Below the pieces are notes generated by a model. The model saw nothing but the letters and a program-made list of their open reading frames with translations. It had not been told where the DNA came from and made no database searches. The position numbers and the translations under genes are program-made. Positions 1 through 8,954 of a stretch of DNA of 64,000 bases are shown here, piece by piece (the stretch's first letter is position 1; every line of letters begins with the position of its first letter). The stretch comes from Variovorax boronicumulans (GTDB taxonomy: Bacteria; Pseudomonadota; Gammaproteobacteria; Burkholderiales; Burkholderiaceae_C): NCBI RefSeq assembly GCF_029892485.1, contig NZ_JARXVG010000004.1:124001-188000 (forward strand), read 5' to 3'.

Positions 1-500
1 AGACCGACATGGATGCGGCCATCAAGGAAAGTGCCCGCAGTCAGCACCACGGTGCGTGCGCGGAAAGCAATGCCCACCTGCGTGACGGCGCCGACCACGC
101 GATCGCCCTCCACCATCAGGTCGTCGACCGCTTGCTGGAACAGGCTCAGGTTCGGCTGGTTTTCCAGGCGATGGCGGATCGAGGCCTTATACAGCACGCG
201 GTCGGCCTGGGCGCGGGTCGCGCGCACGGCCGGCCCCTTGCTCGAATTGAGAATCCGGAACTGGATGCCGGCTTCGTCGGTGGCAATCGCCATCGCACCG
301 CCGAGTGCATCCACCTCTTTCACCAGGTGCCCCTTGCCGATGCCGCCGATCGACGGGTTGCAGCTCATCTGCCCCAGGGTCTCGATGTTGTGGGAGAGCA
401 GCAGCGTCTTGGCGCCCATGCGCGCGGCGGCGAGCGCGGCTTCGGTGCCGGCATGGCCACCGCCGACGACGATCACATCGAATTCTTCGGGGTACAGCAT
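1..500 (-). CDS. mnmG: tRNA uridine-5-carboxymethylaminomethyl modification enzyme MnmG (GidA), N-terminal part; runs off the window
   Basis: The reverse strand reads open from an ATG at 498-500 to the left edge. The translation starts [20 protein letters not shown], the FAD-binding GxGxxG segment typical of MnmG, followed by the family motif around [15 protein letters not shown] and an alanine-rich helix. MnmG works with MnmE to install cmnm5 or nm5 groups on the wobble uridine of certain tRNAs, using FAD and a folate. About 166 of roughly 640 residues are visible; the rest lies left of position 1. The start matches the family's usual N-terminus, but no strong Shine-Dalgarno sequence precedes it. 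In many bacteria mnmG begins the mnmG-rsmG-parA-parB group near the replication origin, which matters for the origin-like region at 18 kb. Confidence 0.95.
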   Translation of the reverse strand, partial: MLYPEEFDVIVVGGGHAGTEAALAAARMGAKTLLLSHNIETLGQMSCNPSIGGIGKGHLVKEVDALGGAMAIATDEAGIQFRILNSSKGPAVRATRAQADRVLYKASIRHRLENQPNLSLFQQAVDDLMVEGDRVVGAVTQVGIAFRARTVVLTAGTFLDGRIHVG

Positions 501-535
501 TTGAAAGAGGGGCGCACTACTGAGACGCGTGCGCT

Positions 536-580
536 GCGCAAAGGGGGCACCGATTTTAATCGGCGATGCCGCTTTGCGCC
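536..580. repeat. two-part hairpin upstream of mnmG
   Basis: Outer arms GCGCAAAG (536-543) and CTTTGCGC (573-580) enclose a second palindrome, CCGATT-TT-AATCGG (551-564). It lies in the mnmG leader, downstream of the transglutaminase gene on the same strand. There is no T-run, so it may be an RNA structure rather than a classic terminator. Confidence 0.45.
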
Positions 581-647
581 CGTTGTGTGGGCAAGCTGGA
601 GGCCGATGCCAAATAGTCCAACAGTGCCCGTGGATGCTGGACGGAAT

Positions 648-664
648 GCTATCTATTTAATAGC
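648..664. repeat. AT-rich GCTAT...ATAGC mini-hairpin, copy 1
   Basis: GCTAT (648-652) and ATAGC (660-664) flank a 7-nt AT-rich loop. Similar elements occur at 30652, 41212 and 42571. It sits just past the stop codon of the reverse-strand transglutaminase gene. Confidence 0.5.
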
Positions 665-676
665 AAACTATTGTTG

Positions 677-1564
677 TCAGGCGGTCGTTTCCGCGAGTTG
701 CGTCACCGGCACGGGCTTCTCGATGCCAACCAGGGCGCCGCTGGGCGCAGGCGGAGCGGGTGGCGCAACGCTTTCGTCCTGCAGCTCGCGCACCACCAAT
801 TTCTTGTCCGTCATGCGCACCGCGCCGAAGATCGTGCAGAAGGCCACGTCCTTGGCATCGCGCCCCGTGCCCACGCGCACCAGCCGGTCGACCGGCGCCA
901 TGCGCGTCGGATCGAACAGCACCCACTGCCCGCCGAGCCAGGCTTCGAACACGGCGTGGAAGTCTTGCGGCGGCTCGTCGAACCACACGTAGCCCACCAC
1001 CAGCCGCGCCGGAATGTTCAGCGCGCGGCAGAAGGTGATGCCCAGGTGCGCGAAGTCGCGGCACACGCCCGCGCGTTCCACGAACACTTCGCGTGCGGTG
1101 GTGGTCGAGTTGGTGCTGCCGGGCTCGTAGGCAATGCTTTCGTGGATCCAGTCGACGATGGCCTGCACACGACCGATGCCCGGCGGCAGTTCGCCGAAGA
1201 GCTGCTGCGCGCAGCGCGACATCAGGTCCGACTCGCAGTAGCGCGTCGGCATCATGTAGTGCAGCACCTCGTCGGGCACTTCGCTGACCGGCACCTCGCG
1301 CAGATCCGCAGGCACATGGACATGCGAGCGCTGCACCGTCGCCTTGTAGCCGATCTTCAGCGGCCCCGGCTTCGCGTCGAAGCGGATGAAGCGATTGCCG
1401 CTGCCCTCGTCGCAGAACACCTGCATCTCGGTCGGCGGCTCGATGGTCAGCGTCTCGTCCACCACGGCCTGCGCACCGGAGCGTGCCGCCTCGATGTTGA
1501 GCAGCATGTGCGCGGGCGCCGTCACTTCGTAGTCGAGTTGCGCGTCGATATGGGAGATGTGCAT
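677..1564 (-). CDS. transglutaminase-like family protein
   Basis: A 295-residue cytosolic protein with no signal peptide. It has a bacterial transglutaminase N-terminal beta domain (about residues 1-85) and a transglutaminase/protease-like core. The papain-like triad is visible: Cys168 in GVCRDFAH, His203 in DFHAVFEAW and Asp218 in LFDPTR. Family members are presumed cysteine peptidases or amidases, and the substrate is unknown. The last 35 residues are a Pro/Ala-rich tail. The gene lies on the same strand as the DUF1328 gene and a possible 48-residue ORF to its right, so it may share their transcript. No specific substrate can be read from the sequence. Confidence 0.85.
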   Translation of the reverse strand: MHISHIDAQLDYEVTAPAHMLLNIEAARSGAQAVVDETLTIEPPTEMQVFCDEGSGNRFIRFDAKPGPLKIGYKATVQRSHVHVPADLREVPVSEVPDEVLHYMMPTRYCESDLMSRCAQQLFGELPPGIGRVQAIVDWIHESIAYEPGSTNSTTTAREVFVERAGVCRDFAHLGITFCRALNIPARLVVGYVWFDEPPQDFHAVFEAWLGGQWVLFDPTRMAPVDRLVRVGTGRDAKDVAFCTIFGAVRMTDKKLVVRELQDESVAPPAPPAPSGALVGIEKPVPVTQLAETTA

Positions 1565-1575
1565 GGGGAATTTCT

Positions 1576-1722
1576 TCAGGCCCGTCGTCGCCGCGAGCGG
1601 TGTTCAGGCAATTGCCAGTGCGCCTGCGTCACGAGCAGCACCCGCATCACGCGGTGCGCGGGGCTCTGCAACAGCGTGTCGAGCGACCGCGCCTGCGGCC
1701 ACTTCGTCTTCAGACGCTGCAT
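1576..1722 (-). CDS. possible small coupled ORF, 48 residues, unknown
   Basis: An ATG at 1720-1722 overlaps the TGA stop of the DUF1328 gene as TGATG, a typical arrangement for translational re-initiation. The reading frame then runs 48 codons and stops just before the transglutaminase start. The product is basic (it ends RSRRRRA) and matches nothing I recognise. It could be a chance frame in GC-rich sequence; the coupling geometry is the only real support. Confidence 0.25.
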   Translation of the reverse strand: MQRLKTKWPQARSLDTLLQSPAHRVMRVLLVTQAHWQLPEHRSRRRRA

Positions 1723-1907
1723 CAGTCCAGCGCCTTCTTCACCGCGCCCACGCCCAGGGCCGCGAGCACCACGAACAGCACAGCCAGCACGAGGAACAGG
1801 CCGAACAGCAGCTTGGCAATACCGGCCGCTCCCGCAGCCACGCCGCCGAAGCCGAGCAAGCCCGCCACCAGGGAAATGACCGCAAAAATGATCGCGTACT
1901 TCAACAT
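1722..1907 (-). CDS. DUF1328 small membrane protein (YtjA-like)
   Basis: A 61-residue protein starting [20 protein letters not shown], with two hydrophobic helices separated by a Gly/Ala-rich turn ([13 protein letters not shown]). This is the pattern of the DUF1328 family of small inner-membrane proteins, whose function is unknown. The start is chosen at the ATG at 1905-1907 because AAGGAG lies about 7 nt upstream on the reverse strand. An upstream in-frame start would add 15 non-conserved residues. Confidence 0.85.
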   Translation of the reverse strand: MLKYAIIFAVISLVAGLLGFGGVAAGAAGIAKLLFGLFLVLAVLFVVLAALGVGAVKKALD

Positions 1908-2090
1908 CCGAAACTCCTTGCAGCAGGCCTCGCCCACCGTGCGGGGGAGCATAAAAAGGGCCCGTCATCCGCCTGATAGTCACGAGCCCCAAGCGGCCGT
2001 AGGACAAAAACGCGATGCCGCCAAACCCGCTAGCATCCGCCTCGGTTTCGCACAAAGATCCATCCTCGCTATCCATTGGAGTCATTTCGC

Positions 2091-2699
2091 ATGAAGTTGT
2101 ATTACTCGCCCGGCGCCTGTTCCCTCTCGCCCCACATCGCGCTGCACGAAGCCGGCCTCGCCTTCGAACCCGTGATGGCCAGCACCAAGAGCCACAAGCT
2201 CCAGGACGGCACCGACTACTACGGCATCAACCCGCTGGGCTATGTGCCGATGCTCGAACTGGACGACGGCACACGCCTGCGCGAAGGCCCGGCCATCGTG
2301 CAATACATCGCCGACCTCGCACCCACCAAGAACCTCGCGCCCGCCAACGGCACGCTGCAGCGCTACCGCCTGCAGGAGTGGCTGACCTTCATCGGCACCG
2401 AAGTGCACAAGGGCTTCAGCCCGCTGTTCAACCCGGCCATGCCCGAAGAAGCCAAGACCATCGCCAAGGACAAGCTCGCATCGCGCTTCAAGTGGCTCGA
2501 CGGCGAACTCGCCAACAAGCAGTACCTCATGGGCGAACACTTCAGCGTGGCCGACGGCTACCTGTTCACCGTGACCAACTGGGCCAAGCCGACCGGCGTG
2601 GACATCTCGGCCTTCGCCAATGTGCAGGCCTGGCACGCGCGCGTCGCCGCCCGTCCGGCCGTGCAGGAAGCAATGAAGGCCGAAGGCCTGCTGAAGTAA
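2091..2699 (+). CDS. gst: glutathione S-transferase family protein
   Basis: A 202-residue cytosolic GST. The N-terminal thioredoxin-like domain starts MKLYYSPGACSLSPHIALHE; the Tyr5-Ser6-Pro7-Gly8-Ala9-Cys10-Ser11 run is typical of beta-class bacterial GSTs, where Cys10 contacts glutathione. The conserved cis-Pro/ESxAI-like segment is EGPAIVQYI. The helical C-terminal domain ends with the SVADGYLF N-capping motif. The ATG at 2091 is preceded by GGAG at a good distance and gives the family's usual N-terminus. A strong terminator follows, so the gene is probably monocistronic. The role is likely detoxification, with unknown substrate. Confidence 0.9.
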   Translation: MKLYYSPGACSLSPHIALHEAGLAFEPVMASTKSHKLQDGTDYYGINPLGYVPMLELDDGTRLREGPAIVQYIADLAPTKNLAPANGTLQRYRLQEWLTFIGTEVHKGFSPLFNPAMPEEAKTIAKDKLASRFKWLDGELANKQYLMGEHFSVADGYLFTVTNWAKPTGVDISAFANVQAWHARVAARPAVQEAMKAEGLLK

Positions 2700-2720
2700 A
2701 CCGAAGCTCACAGAAGCAGT

Positions 2721-2791
2721 GAAGCGGCCGGGCCCTCTACGGGAAAACCCGGGCCGCTTCAGCCACAAGCCGCACGATGCGGCTTTTTTTT
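2721..2791 (+). terminator. tandem hairpins, the second a Rho-independent terminator
   Basis: A first stem pairs GAAGCGGCC (2721-2729) with GGCCGCTTC (2752-2760). A second compact stem, AGCCGCA-CGA-TGCGGCT (2768-2784), is followed directly by a run of T residues to about 2791. It ends the GST transcript. Confidence 0.8.
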
Positions 2792-2843
2792 CGCGTCACG
2801 CTACGGGCGGACCTCCAGAAGACCATCGAAGGAACCCAGCGCC

Positions 2844-3626
2844 ATGGCCGAAACCCCTCCCACCGTCGAACTGCGCGAAGAGATGCGCGGGCCCGTCATG
2901 TGGCTCACCATCGACCGCGAGGAGCGGCGCAATGCGATCAACGCCGCCGTGCTCGCCGGCCTGTCCGACGCGGTGGCACGCGCCAACGCCGACCCCGACG
3001 TGCGTGCGGTGGTCATCACCGGCGCCGGCACGCGCGCCTTCTGCGCCGGCGCCGACCTGCAGAGCGGCACCTCCTTCAAGTTCGACTACGCGCAGCCCTA
3101 TCAGGGCTTCGCCAACCTCTTCCGCCAGGCGCGCCAATCGACGGTGCCGCTCATCGCGCGCGTCAACGGCGCGTGCATGGCGGGCGGCATGGGGATCATG
3201 GCGATGTGCGACATGGCGGTGGCGAGCAGCGGCGCGGTGTTCGGCCTGCCCGAGGTCAAGGTCGGCCTCTTTCCCGTCCAGGTGCTCAGCGTGCTCGACG
3301 GCCTGCTGCCGCGCCGCGTGCTGGCCGAGATGTGCATCACTGGCGAACCCATCACCGCTGGTCAGGCACTCGAACATGGGTTGATCAACCGAGTGAGCGA
3401 CGACGTCGACGAAAGCGTCGACTGGCTGCTGGCCCGCATGCTCGACAAGTCGCCCGCTGCCATCCGCCGCGGCCTCTACACGATGAAGAAGATCGAGGCG
3501 ATGGCCTTTGAAGAGTCGATGGCGTTCACCGAAAGCCAGATCGGCCTCTTCGCGCTCACCGAGGACGCAGCCGAAGGGCAGCTCGCCTTTCGCGAGAAGC
3601 GCAAGCCGCAGTGGAGCGGCCGATGA
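2844..3626 (+). CDS. enoyl-CoA hydratase/isomerase family protein
   Basis: A 260-residue crotonase-fold enzyme. The CoA and oxyanion-hole segments are visible (RAFCAGADL at 65-72; NGACMAGGMG at 108-117). The second catalytic glutamate of crotonases is present as Glu137 in FGLPEVKVG, but the first (Glu144 of rat crotonase) is replaced in AGGMGIMAMCD, so a hydratase acting only through Glu137, or an isomerase, is possible. The stop overlaps the start of the AtuA-like gene (ATGA), so the two are translationally coupled. In acyclic terpene and branched-chain catabolism such hydratases accompany AtuA, which suggests a role in acyl-CoA degradation. Confidence 0.88.
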   Translation: MAETPPTVELREEMRGPVMWLTIDREERRNAINAAVLAGLSDAVARANADPDVRAVVITGAGTRAFCAGADLQSGTSFKFDYAQPYQGFANLFRQARQSTVPLIARVNGACMAGGMGIMAMCDMAVASSGAVFGLPEVKVGLFPVQVLSVLDGLLPRRVLAEMCITGEPITAGQALEHGLINRVSDDVDESVDWLLARMLDKSPAAIRRGLYTMKKIEAMAFEESMAFTESQIGLFALTEDAAEGQLAFREKRKPQWSGR

Positions 3627-5458
3627 ATAGCAGCAGCAACACCGGCACCAACGAACGCATCGTCCGCATCGGCGGCGCCTCGGGCTTCTGGGGCGACAGC
3701 AGTGTGGGCGCGCCGCAGCTGGTGACCAGCGGGCAGATCGACTACCTGGTGTTCGACTACCTCGCCGAGCTCACCATGTCGATCCTCGCGGGTGCGCGGC
3801 TCAAGAAGCCGGAGCTGGGCTATGCGACGGACTTCGTTTCGGTCGCGATGAAGTCCGTGCTGAAAGACGTCGTGAAACAAGGCATCCGCGTGGTGAGCAA
3901 TGCGGGCGGCGTGAACCCCCAAGGCTGCGCCGATGCACTGGCCGCGCTCGCCAGGGAACAAGGCATCGAACTGAAGATCGCCGTGGTGAGCGGCGACGAC
4001 GTGTCTGCGCTGCTGCCGCAGCTGCGCCAGGGCCAGCCGCCCGTGCGCGAACTGCAGAGCGGTGCCGCGCTGCCCGAACGCATGCTCACCGCCAACGCCT
4101 ATCTCGGCGCGCGGCCCATCCAGGCCGCGCTCGATGCGGGCGCACAGGTGGTCATCACCGGCCGCTGCGTGGATTCGGCCGTCACGCTCGGCGTGCTGAT
4201 GCATGAATTCGAATGGCAGCCCGGCGACCACGACCTGCTCGCCGCCGGCAGCCTCGCGGGCCACATCATCGAATGCGGCTGCCAGGCCACCGGCGGCCTG
4301 CACACCGACTGGGACACCGTGCCCGACTGGCCCCATATCGGCTACCCCATCATCGAGTGCAGCGCCGACGGCAGCTTCGTCGTCACCAAACCCGCAGGCA
4401 CCGGCGGCAAGCTCACGCCCGCGGTGGTGGGCGAGCAGATGCTCTACGAAATCGGCGACCCCGCGGCCTACCTGCTGCCCGACGTGACGGCCGACTTCAC
4501 GCAGGTGCGCATCGAGCAGGCCGGCGAACACCGCGTGCGCGTGCACGGTGCGCGCGGCCGTGCGCCGACCGCGAGCTACAAGGTCAGCGCAACCTACGTC
4601 GATGGCTTCAAGACCGCGGCGCAGCTCACCATCGTGGGTTTCGATGCGGCCGCGAAGGCAAGGCGCACGGGCGAGGCGATCCTCACCCGCACCGGCGAAC
4701 TCTTCACGCAGTCCGGCTTCGGCCCCTACAGCGGCACGCAGATCGAAATGCTGGGTGCCGAGTCCTGCTACGGCCCGCATGCGAATGCACAGGCCCTGCA
4801 GGCGCGCGAGGTCGTGCTGCGGATCGCGGTGACGCACCCCCGCAAGGAAGCGCTCGAACTGTTCGCGCGCGAGGTGGCGCCCGCCGGTACCTCGTGGTCT
4901 CCGGGCACCACGGGTGCGGGCGGCGGGCGGGCATCGGTGTCGCCGTCGATCAGGCAGTACGCCTTCCTGCTCGACAAGTCGCAGGTCGAGGCCCGCGCGA
5001 GCATCGATGGCCAACCCATCGAGGTGCCGCGCACCGTTGCGCCAACAGTCGTCGCCGCACCCGCGCCACGGCCCGCCAGCGCCACGCAGCACAAAGCCGC
5101 ACCCGAGGCCCTCGACACCCTCGAAGTGCCCCTCCTCCGCCTCGCCTGGGCCCGCAGCGGCGACAAGGGCGACACATCGAACATCGGCGTCATCGCGCGC
5201 CACCCTGCCCTGCTGCCGCTGCTGCGCGAACAGCTCACCGAGGCCCGCGTGGCCGAATGGCTCGCGCACCTCGTGAAGGGCCGCGTCACGCGCCACGAGG
5301 TGCCCGGCATCGACGCCTTCAACTTCGTCTGCGAAGAGGCGCTGGGCGGCGGCGGCATGGCGTCGCTGCGCAACGACCCGCTCGGCAAGGGCATGGGGCA
5401 GATCCTGCTCGCGGCGCCGGTGCGCGTGAGCGCCGCGCTGCTGGCCCTCGTGCCCTGA
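3623..5458 (+). CDS. acyclic terpene utilisation AtuA family protein (DUF1446)
   Basis: A 611-residue protein beginning MNSSSNTGTNERIVRIGGAS. The long N-terminal part matches the AtuA/DUF1446 family (GGASGFWGDS, ARLKKPELGYATDF, SNAGGVNP, TGRCVDSAVTLG). After a Pro/Ala-rich linker (about 480-510), the last 100 residues form the separate AtuA-like C-terminal ferredoxin-fold domain (LAWARSGDKGDTSNIGVIAR). The ATG at 3623 overlaps the preceding stop as ATGA. In Pseudomonas, AtuA is needed for citronellol and geraniol degradation, with unclear chemistry. The other atu genes are not here, so the actual substrate is uncertain. Confidence 0.88.
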   Translation: MNSSSNTGTNERIVRIGGASGFWGDSSVGAPQLVTSGQIDYLVFDYLAELTMSILAGARLKKPELGYATDFVSVAMKSVLKDVVKQGIRVVSNAGGVNPQGCADALAALAREQGIELKIAVVSGDDVSALLPQLRQGQPPVRELQSGAALPERMLTANAYLGARPIQAALDAGAQVVITGRCVDSAVTLGVLMHEFEWQPGDHDLLAAGSLAGHIIECGCQATGGLHTDWDTVPDWPHIGYPIIECSADGSFVVTKPAGTGGKLTPAVVGEQMLYEIGDPAAYLLPDVTADFTQVRIEQAGEHRVRVHGARGRAPTASYKVSATYVDGFKTAAQLTIVGFDAAAKARRTGEAILTRTGELFTQSGFGPYSGTQIEMLGAESCYGPHANAQALQAREVVLRIAVTHPRKEALELFAREVAPAGTSWSPGTTGAGGGRASVSPSIRQYAFLLDKSQVEARASIDGQPIEVPRTVAPTVVAAPAPRPASATQHKAAPEALDTLEVPLLRLAWARSGDKGDTSNIGVIARHPALLPLLREQLTEARVAEWLAHLVKGRVTRHEVPGIDAFNFVCEEALGGGGMASLRNDPLGKGMGQILLAAPVRVSAALLALVP

Positions 5459-5557
5459 AAAAGTACCCATAACACCAATCGCGACAACCGTGCGACAGCA
5501 GGGTTGAGGCCGCGCGCTTAGCCTTGCGCCTGTTTCAACTCTGCTCCCTCATCCACG

Positions 5558-6661
5558 ATGTCCACCCTTTTCGACCCCGTACAGGCCGGCGGCCTGAAGC
5601 TCGCCAACCGCATCGTGATGGCGCCGCTGACGCGCAACCGCTCGCCCAACGCCGTGCCGCCCGAGCTGGCCGTCACCTATTACGCCCAGCGCGCCACCGC
5701 GGGCCTCCTGATCACCGAAGCCACCGCCATCAGCCACCAGGGCCAGGGCTACGCCGACGTGCCCGGCCTTTACGGCACCGAGCAGCTCGATGCCTGGAAG
5801 CGCGTGACCGACGCCGTGCACGCCAAGGGCGGCAAGATCGTCGTCCAGCTCTGGCATGTGGGCCGCGTCTCGCACACCGAACTGCAACCCGATGGCGGAA
5901 AGCCCGTCGCCCCCTCGGCCATCACCGCCAAGACCAAGACGGTGCTCATCAAGGGCGGCGTGCCGACCTTCGTCGAGACCTCCGAGCCGCGCGCGCTCGA
6001 TGCCGGCGAACTGCCGGGCATCGTCCATGCCTATGCAGTCGCGGCGCGCAGCGCGGTGGAAACCGCCGGCTTCGATGGCGTCGAGATGCATGGCGCCAAC
6101 GGCTACCTGCTCGACCAGTTCCTCAAAGATGGCAGCAACAAGCGCACCGACGACTATGGCGGCAGCATCGAGAACCGCGCCCGCCTGCTGCTCGAAGCCA
6201 CGCGCGCCGTGGTCGATGCCATCGGCGGCGGCAAGACCGGCATCCGCCTGTCGCCCGTCACGCCCGCCAACGACGTGCACGACAGCGACCCGCAGCCGCT
6301 CTTCACCTACGTGGTCAAGCAGCTCGCGCAGCTGAACCTCGCCTACATCCACATCATCGAAGGCGCCACCGGTGGCCCGCGCGAGATCGAAGACCGTCCC
6401 TTCGACTACGAAGCCCTCAAGGCCGCGTATCGCGAAGCCGGCGGCAAGGGCGCATGGATGGTCAACAACGGCTACGACAAGCCGCTGGCCGATGAAGCCG
6501 TGAAGGAAGGCGACGACCTCGTGGCCTTCGGCAAGCCGTTCATCTCCAACCCCGACCTCGTGCGCCGCCTGCGCGAGAACGCACCGCTGAACGAGCTCGA
6601 CAAGGCCACCATGTACGGCGGCGGCGCGAAGGGCTACACGGACTACCCGGCACTGGGCTGA
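5558..6661 (+). CDS. nemA: alkene reductase, Old Yellow Enzyme family (NemA-like)
   Basis: A 367-residue FMN-dependent TIM-barrel protein starting MSTLFDPVQAGGLKLANRIV, typical of N-ethylmaleimide reductase. The substrate-binding pair and proton donor are His178, Asn181 and Tyr183 in EMHGANGYLLDQFL. The FMN contact region (MAPLTRNRSP at 21-30) and QLWHVGRVSH (97-106) are also intact. These enzymes reduce activated C=C bonds, nitro-esters and nitroaromatics with NADPH. It stands apart from its neighbours (99 nt from the AtuA-like gene and 60 nt before the acetyltransferase). Confidence 0.9.
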   Translation: MSTLFDPVQAGGLKLANRIVMAPLTRNRSPNAVPPELAVTYYAQRATAGLLITEATAISHQGQGYADVPGLYGTEQLDAWKRVTDAVHAKGGKIVVQLWHVGRVSHTELQPDGGKPVAPSAITAKTKTVLIKGGVPTFVETSEPRALDAGELPGIVHAYAVAARSAVETAGFDGVEMHGANGYLLDQFLKDGSNKRTDDYGGSIENRARLLLEATRAVVDAIGGGKTGIRLSPVTPANDVHDSDPQPLFTYVVKQLAQLNLAYIHIIEGATGGPREIEDRPFDYEALKAAYREAGGKGAWMVNNGYDKPLADEAVKEGDDLVAFGKPFISNPDLVRRLRENAPLNELDKATMYGGGAKGYTDYPALG

Positions 6662-6721
6662 TCCACGGGGGCCATGGCAAGATGCGGCGGACTTTTCATG
6701 TCCGCCCAGGAGAGAAATGCC

Positions 6722-7537
6722 ATGGCCCGCATCGAGCAACGACGCGCCAACGCCGACGATGCGGCATCCATCGCCGCATGCGCCGCCGAAGCCTTCCGCC
6801 ACTACATTCCGCGCCTCGGCCTCACGCCGATTCCGATGACCAGGGACTACGCCGCGGCCATCGCGAATGCGCAGGTCTGGATCGCCACGCTGCAGGGCGA
6901 AACCATCGCAGCGCTGGTGCTCGACGTCACGGACGAAGGCTTCCTGATCGACGTGATCGCGGTGATGCCGCAGCATCAGGGCACCGGCGTCGGCCGCGCG
7001 CTGCTCGAGCTCGCCGAGCGCGAGGCACTGCGGCAGGGCCACGATTCGATCTACCTTTTCACCAACGAGAAGATGACCGAGAACCGCGCGCTCTATGAAC
7101 GCATCGGCTATGTCGAATACAAGCGCGTCGCCTTCGCCGAGCGCACCCGCGTCTTCCTGCGCAAGCCCTTGAAGCCGGTCGAAGATCTGCATGCGCTGTT
7201 GCTGAAACTCGAAGGCGCATTGCATCTGCGCGAGGTGCGAGCGAGCGCCGCGCAACTCGAGGAACTGCTCGACGACGACTTCCGCGAGCTCGGCGTCTCG
7301 GGCACCGAATGGACCCGGCCTGCGATCATCGACGCGCTGCGAGATGAAGCCTTCTCGGAGCGCACGATCTCGGACTTTCGCGTGCAACGCATGGCACCCG
7401 ACATCGCGCTGGTCACCTATCGCGCACACCGTGCCGCCATAGCGGAGCGCCCCGCAGCAGATTCGCTTCGCAGTTCGCTGTGGCGACTGCGGCTCGGCAG
7501 ATGGCGCATGGTGTTTCACCAAGGCACGCCGCTGTAG
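6722..7537 (+). CDS. GNAT acetyltransferase fused to a DUF4440/SnoaL-like domain
   Basis: Residues 1-150 are a GNAT fold, with the acetyl-CoA loop in VMPQHQGTGVGRALLE and the ENRALYERIGY helix before a final strand. Residues 160-271 are a separate domain (LRASAAQLEELLDDDFRELGVSG..W, then a closing WRMVFHQGT) that resembles DUF4440, an NTF2-like fold. The ATG at 6722 is chosen because GGAGAG precedes it; the open frame extends 16 codons further upstream without such a site. The acceptor is unknown. The fusion suggests that the NTF2-like domain binds the substrate or a partner. Confidence 0.8.
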   Translation: MARIEQRRANADDAASIAACAAEAFRHYIPRLGLTPIPMTRDYAAAIANAQVWIATLQGETIAALVLDVTDEGFLIDVIAVMPQHQGTGVGRALLELAEREALRQGHDSIYLFTNEKMTENRALYERIGYVEYKRVAFAERTRVFLRKPLKPVEDLHALLLKLEGALHLREVRASAAQLEELLDDDFRELGVSGTEWTRPAIIDALRDEAFSERTISDFRVQRMAPDIALVTYRAHRAAIAERPAADSLRSSLWRLRLGRWRMVFHQGTPL

Positions 7538-7581
7538 CCGGTCTTTCTCCCTCCCCTTCCGGGGGAAAGAGCAAGACAGGG

Positions 7582-8937
7582 CTACGCCACTTCGCCGAAC
7601 GCCACGCTCACCCGGAGGCCCGAGGGCTCTGCCGCTTCGAGCCGCAGCTCCGCGCCCAGCAGCTCGGCATAGCGCGACACGATCGACAGTCCCAATCCCG
7701 AGCCTTGCCCCAGCTTCTCCCCCGCAGGGCCCTGCGCCCAACGCTGCATCAGGTCACGCTGCGCCTCCAGCGGAATGCCGGGCCCGTCGTCGATCACGCT
7801 CAGCGTGCGCCCCACGAGTTCCACCGTGATCGTGCGGCCGCCATAGCGCAGCGCGTTGTCGATGAGGTTGTCGAGGATGCCTTCGACCAGTGCTTCGTTC
7901 GCCATCACGACCACGCCATCGTCCAGGCCGCGCGCACCGAGGTCCACGCCGCGCGCATCCGCGCGCGCCAGGTGGCGCAGCACCGTCTGCTCGGCCAGCG
8001 CATCCAGGCGCACCGGCGCGCGGGCCAAGCTGGTGCGCGCTTCCTCGGCCAGTGCGAGCGCGAGCAGCTGGTCGATCAGGTGGCTGGCACGCGCCTGCCG
8101 TTCCGACACGCGCGCGAGCTGCTCGCGCCAGACCGCCGTGTCCTGCTGCGCCAGGCCGTATTCGGCCAGTGCGCGAATGCCCGCCAGCGGCGTGCGCAGT
8201 TCGTGCGCCACGTTGCCCACGAACTCGCGCTGCGCCTGCACGCTCTGGCTGAGCCGCTCGAACAGCGAGTTGACCGCATTGCCCAGCCGCTGCAGCTCGC
8301 GCGAGGTCTGCGCCACCGCCACCGGGGACAGGTCGCGCACATCGCGCCGGTCGAGCGCGCGCTGCAGCTCGCCGAGCGGACGCAGGTCGCTGCGGATGCC
8401 GTACCAGAGCCACACGGCCAGGAGCACCAGCAGCAGGATCTGCGGCGCCAATGCAAAGCCGAGCAGCTGCCGCACCAGCGCCGTGCGGCTCAGCGTGGTC
8501 TGGGCGATCACCACGCGGTAGGGCATCGCGATGCCGGGCTCCGCATCGTGCTCGAGCACCACCGCGCGCATCGACTTGCCCTGGTAGTCCAGGTCGGAGA
8601 AGCGGTAGCGCGCGCCGTTCAAGGGCAACGGTGCCCGCAGCTCCGGCTCGCCCGAGATCAGCGAACCGTCGAGCCGCTGCACCGAGAAGTGGACCTTGTC
8701 GATCTGGTCGAAGAGCACCGTGGCCACCTCGCGCGGCGTGAGCAGCAGCTCGATGCCGCGCTCGCCCGCCTGCACGTTGGCCGACAACGCATAGGCATCG
8801 TCGAGCATGCCGCGGTCGAAGGCCTGTTCGGAAAAGTAGTTGGCGATGACCAGCGCGATCACCGCGCCGAGCATCCAGGTGAGCGCCAGCGGCAGCAGCA
8901 CGTTGCGCAGGACCCGCCGCGTGAGCGACGGTGCCAT
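7582..8937 (-). CDS. sensor histidine kinase, TctE/QseC-like
   Basis: A 451-residue inner-membrane kinase. The first transmembrane helix lies at about 12-34, a periplasmic domain at 35-160 and a second helix at about 161-180. A HAMP-like linker follows, then the H-box with phospho-acceptor His245 in VGNVAHELRTPL. The N-box (ILDNLIDNALRYG) and G-boxes (DDGPGIP, GSGLGLSIV) are intact. It pairs with the response regulator just upstream on the same strand. A GTG at 8956-8958 overlaps that gene's stop (GTGA) and is an equally good start, adding seven residues. The arrangement resembles tctD-tctE, but no tricarboxylate transporter is nearby, so the signal is unknown. Confidence 0.88.
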   Translation of the reverse strand: MAPSLTRRVLRNVLLPLALTWMLGAVIALVIANYFSEQAFDRGMLDDAYALSANVQAGERGIELLLTPREVATVLFDQIDKVHFSVQRLDGSLISGEPELRAPLPLNGARYRFSDLDYQGKSMRAVVLEHDAEPGIAMPYRVVIAQTTLSRTALVRQLLGFALAPQILLLVLLAVWLWYGIRSDLRPLGELQRALDRRDVRDLSPVAVAQTSRELQRLGNAVNSLFERLSQSVQAQREFVGNVAHELRTPLAGIRALAEYGLAQQDTAVWREQLARVSERQARASHLIDQLLALALAEEARTSLARAPVRLDALAEQTVLRHLARADARGVDLGARGLDDGVVVMANEALVEGILDNLIDNALRYGGRTITVELVGRTLSVIDDGPGIPLEAQRDLMQRWAQGPAGEKLGQGSGLGLSIVSRYAELLGAELRLEAAEPSGLRVSVAFGEVA

Positions 8938-8954
8938 CGGGGCAACGGGGCCCG

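Noticed and set aside
3476..7741. Two long reverse-strand frames (664 and 730 codons) opposite the hydratase, AtuA-like, OYE and GNAT genes
   Set aside because: Antisense artefacts of high GC; no recognisable protein features.
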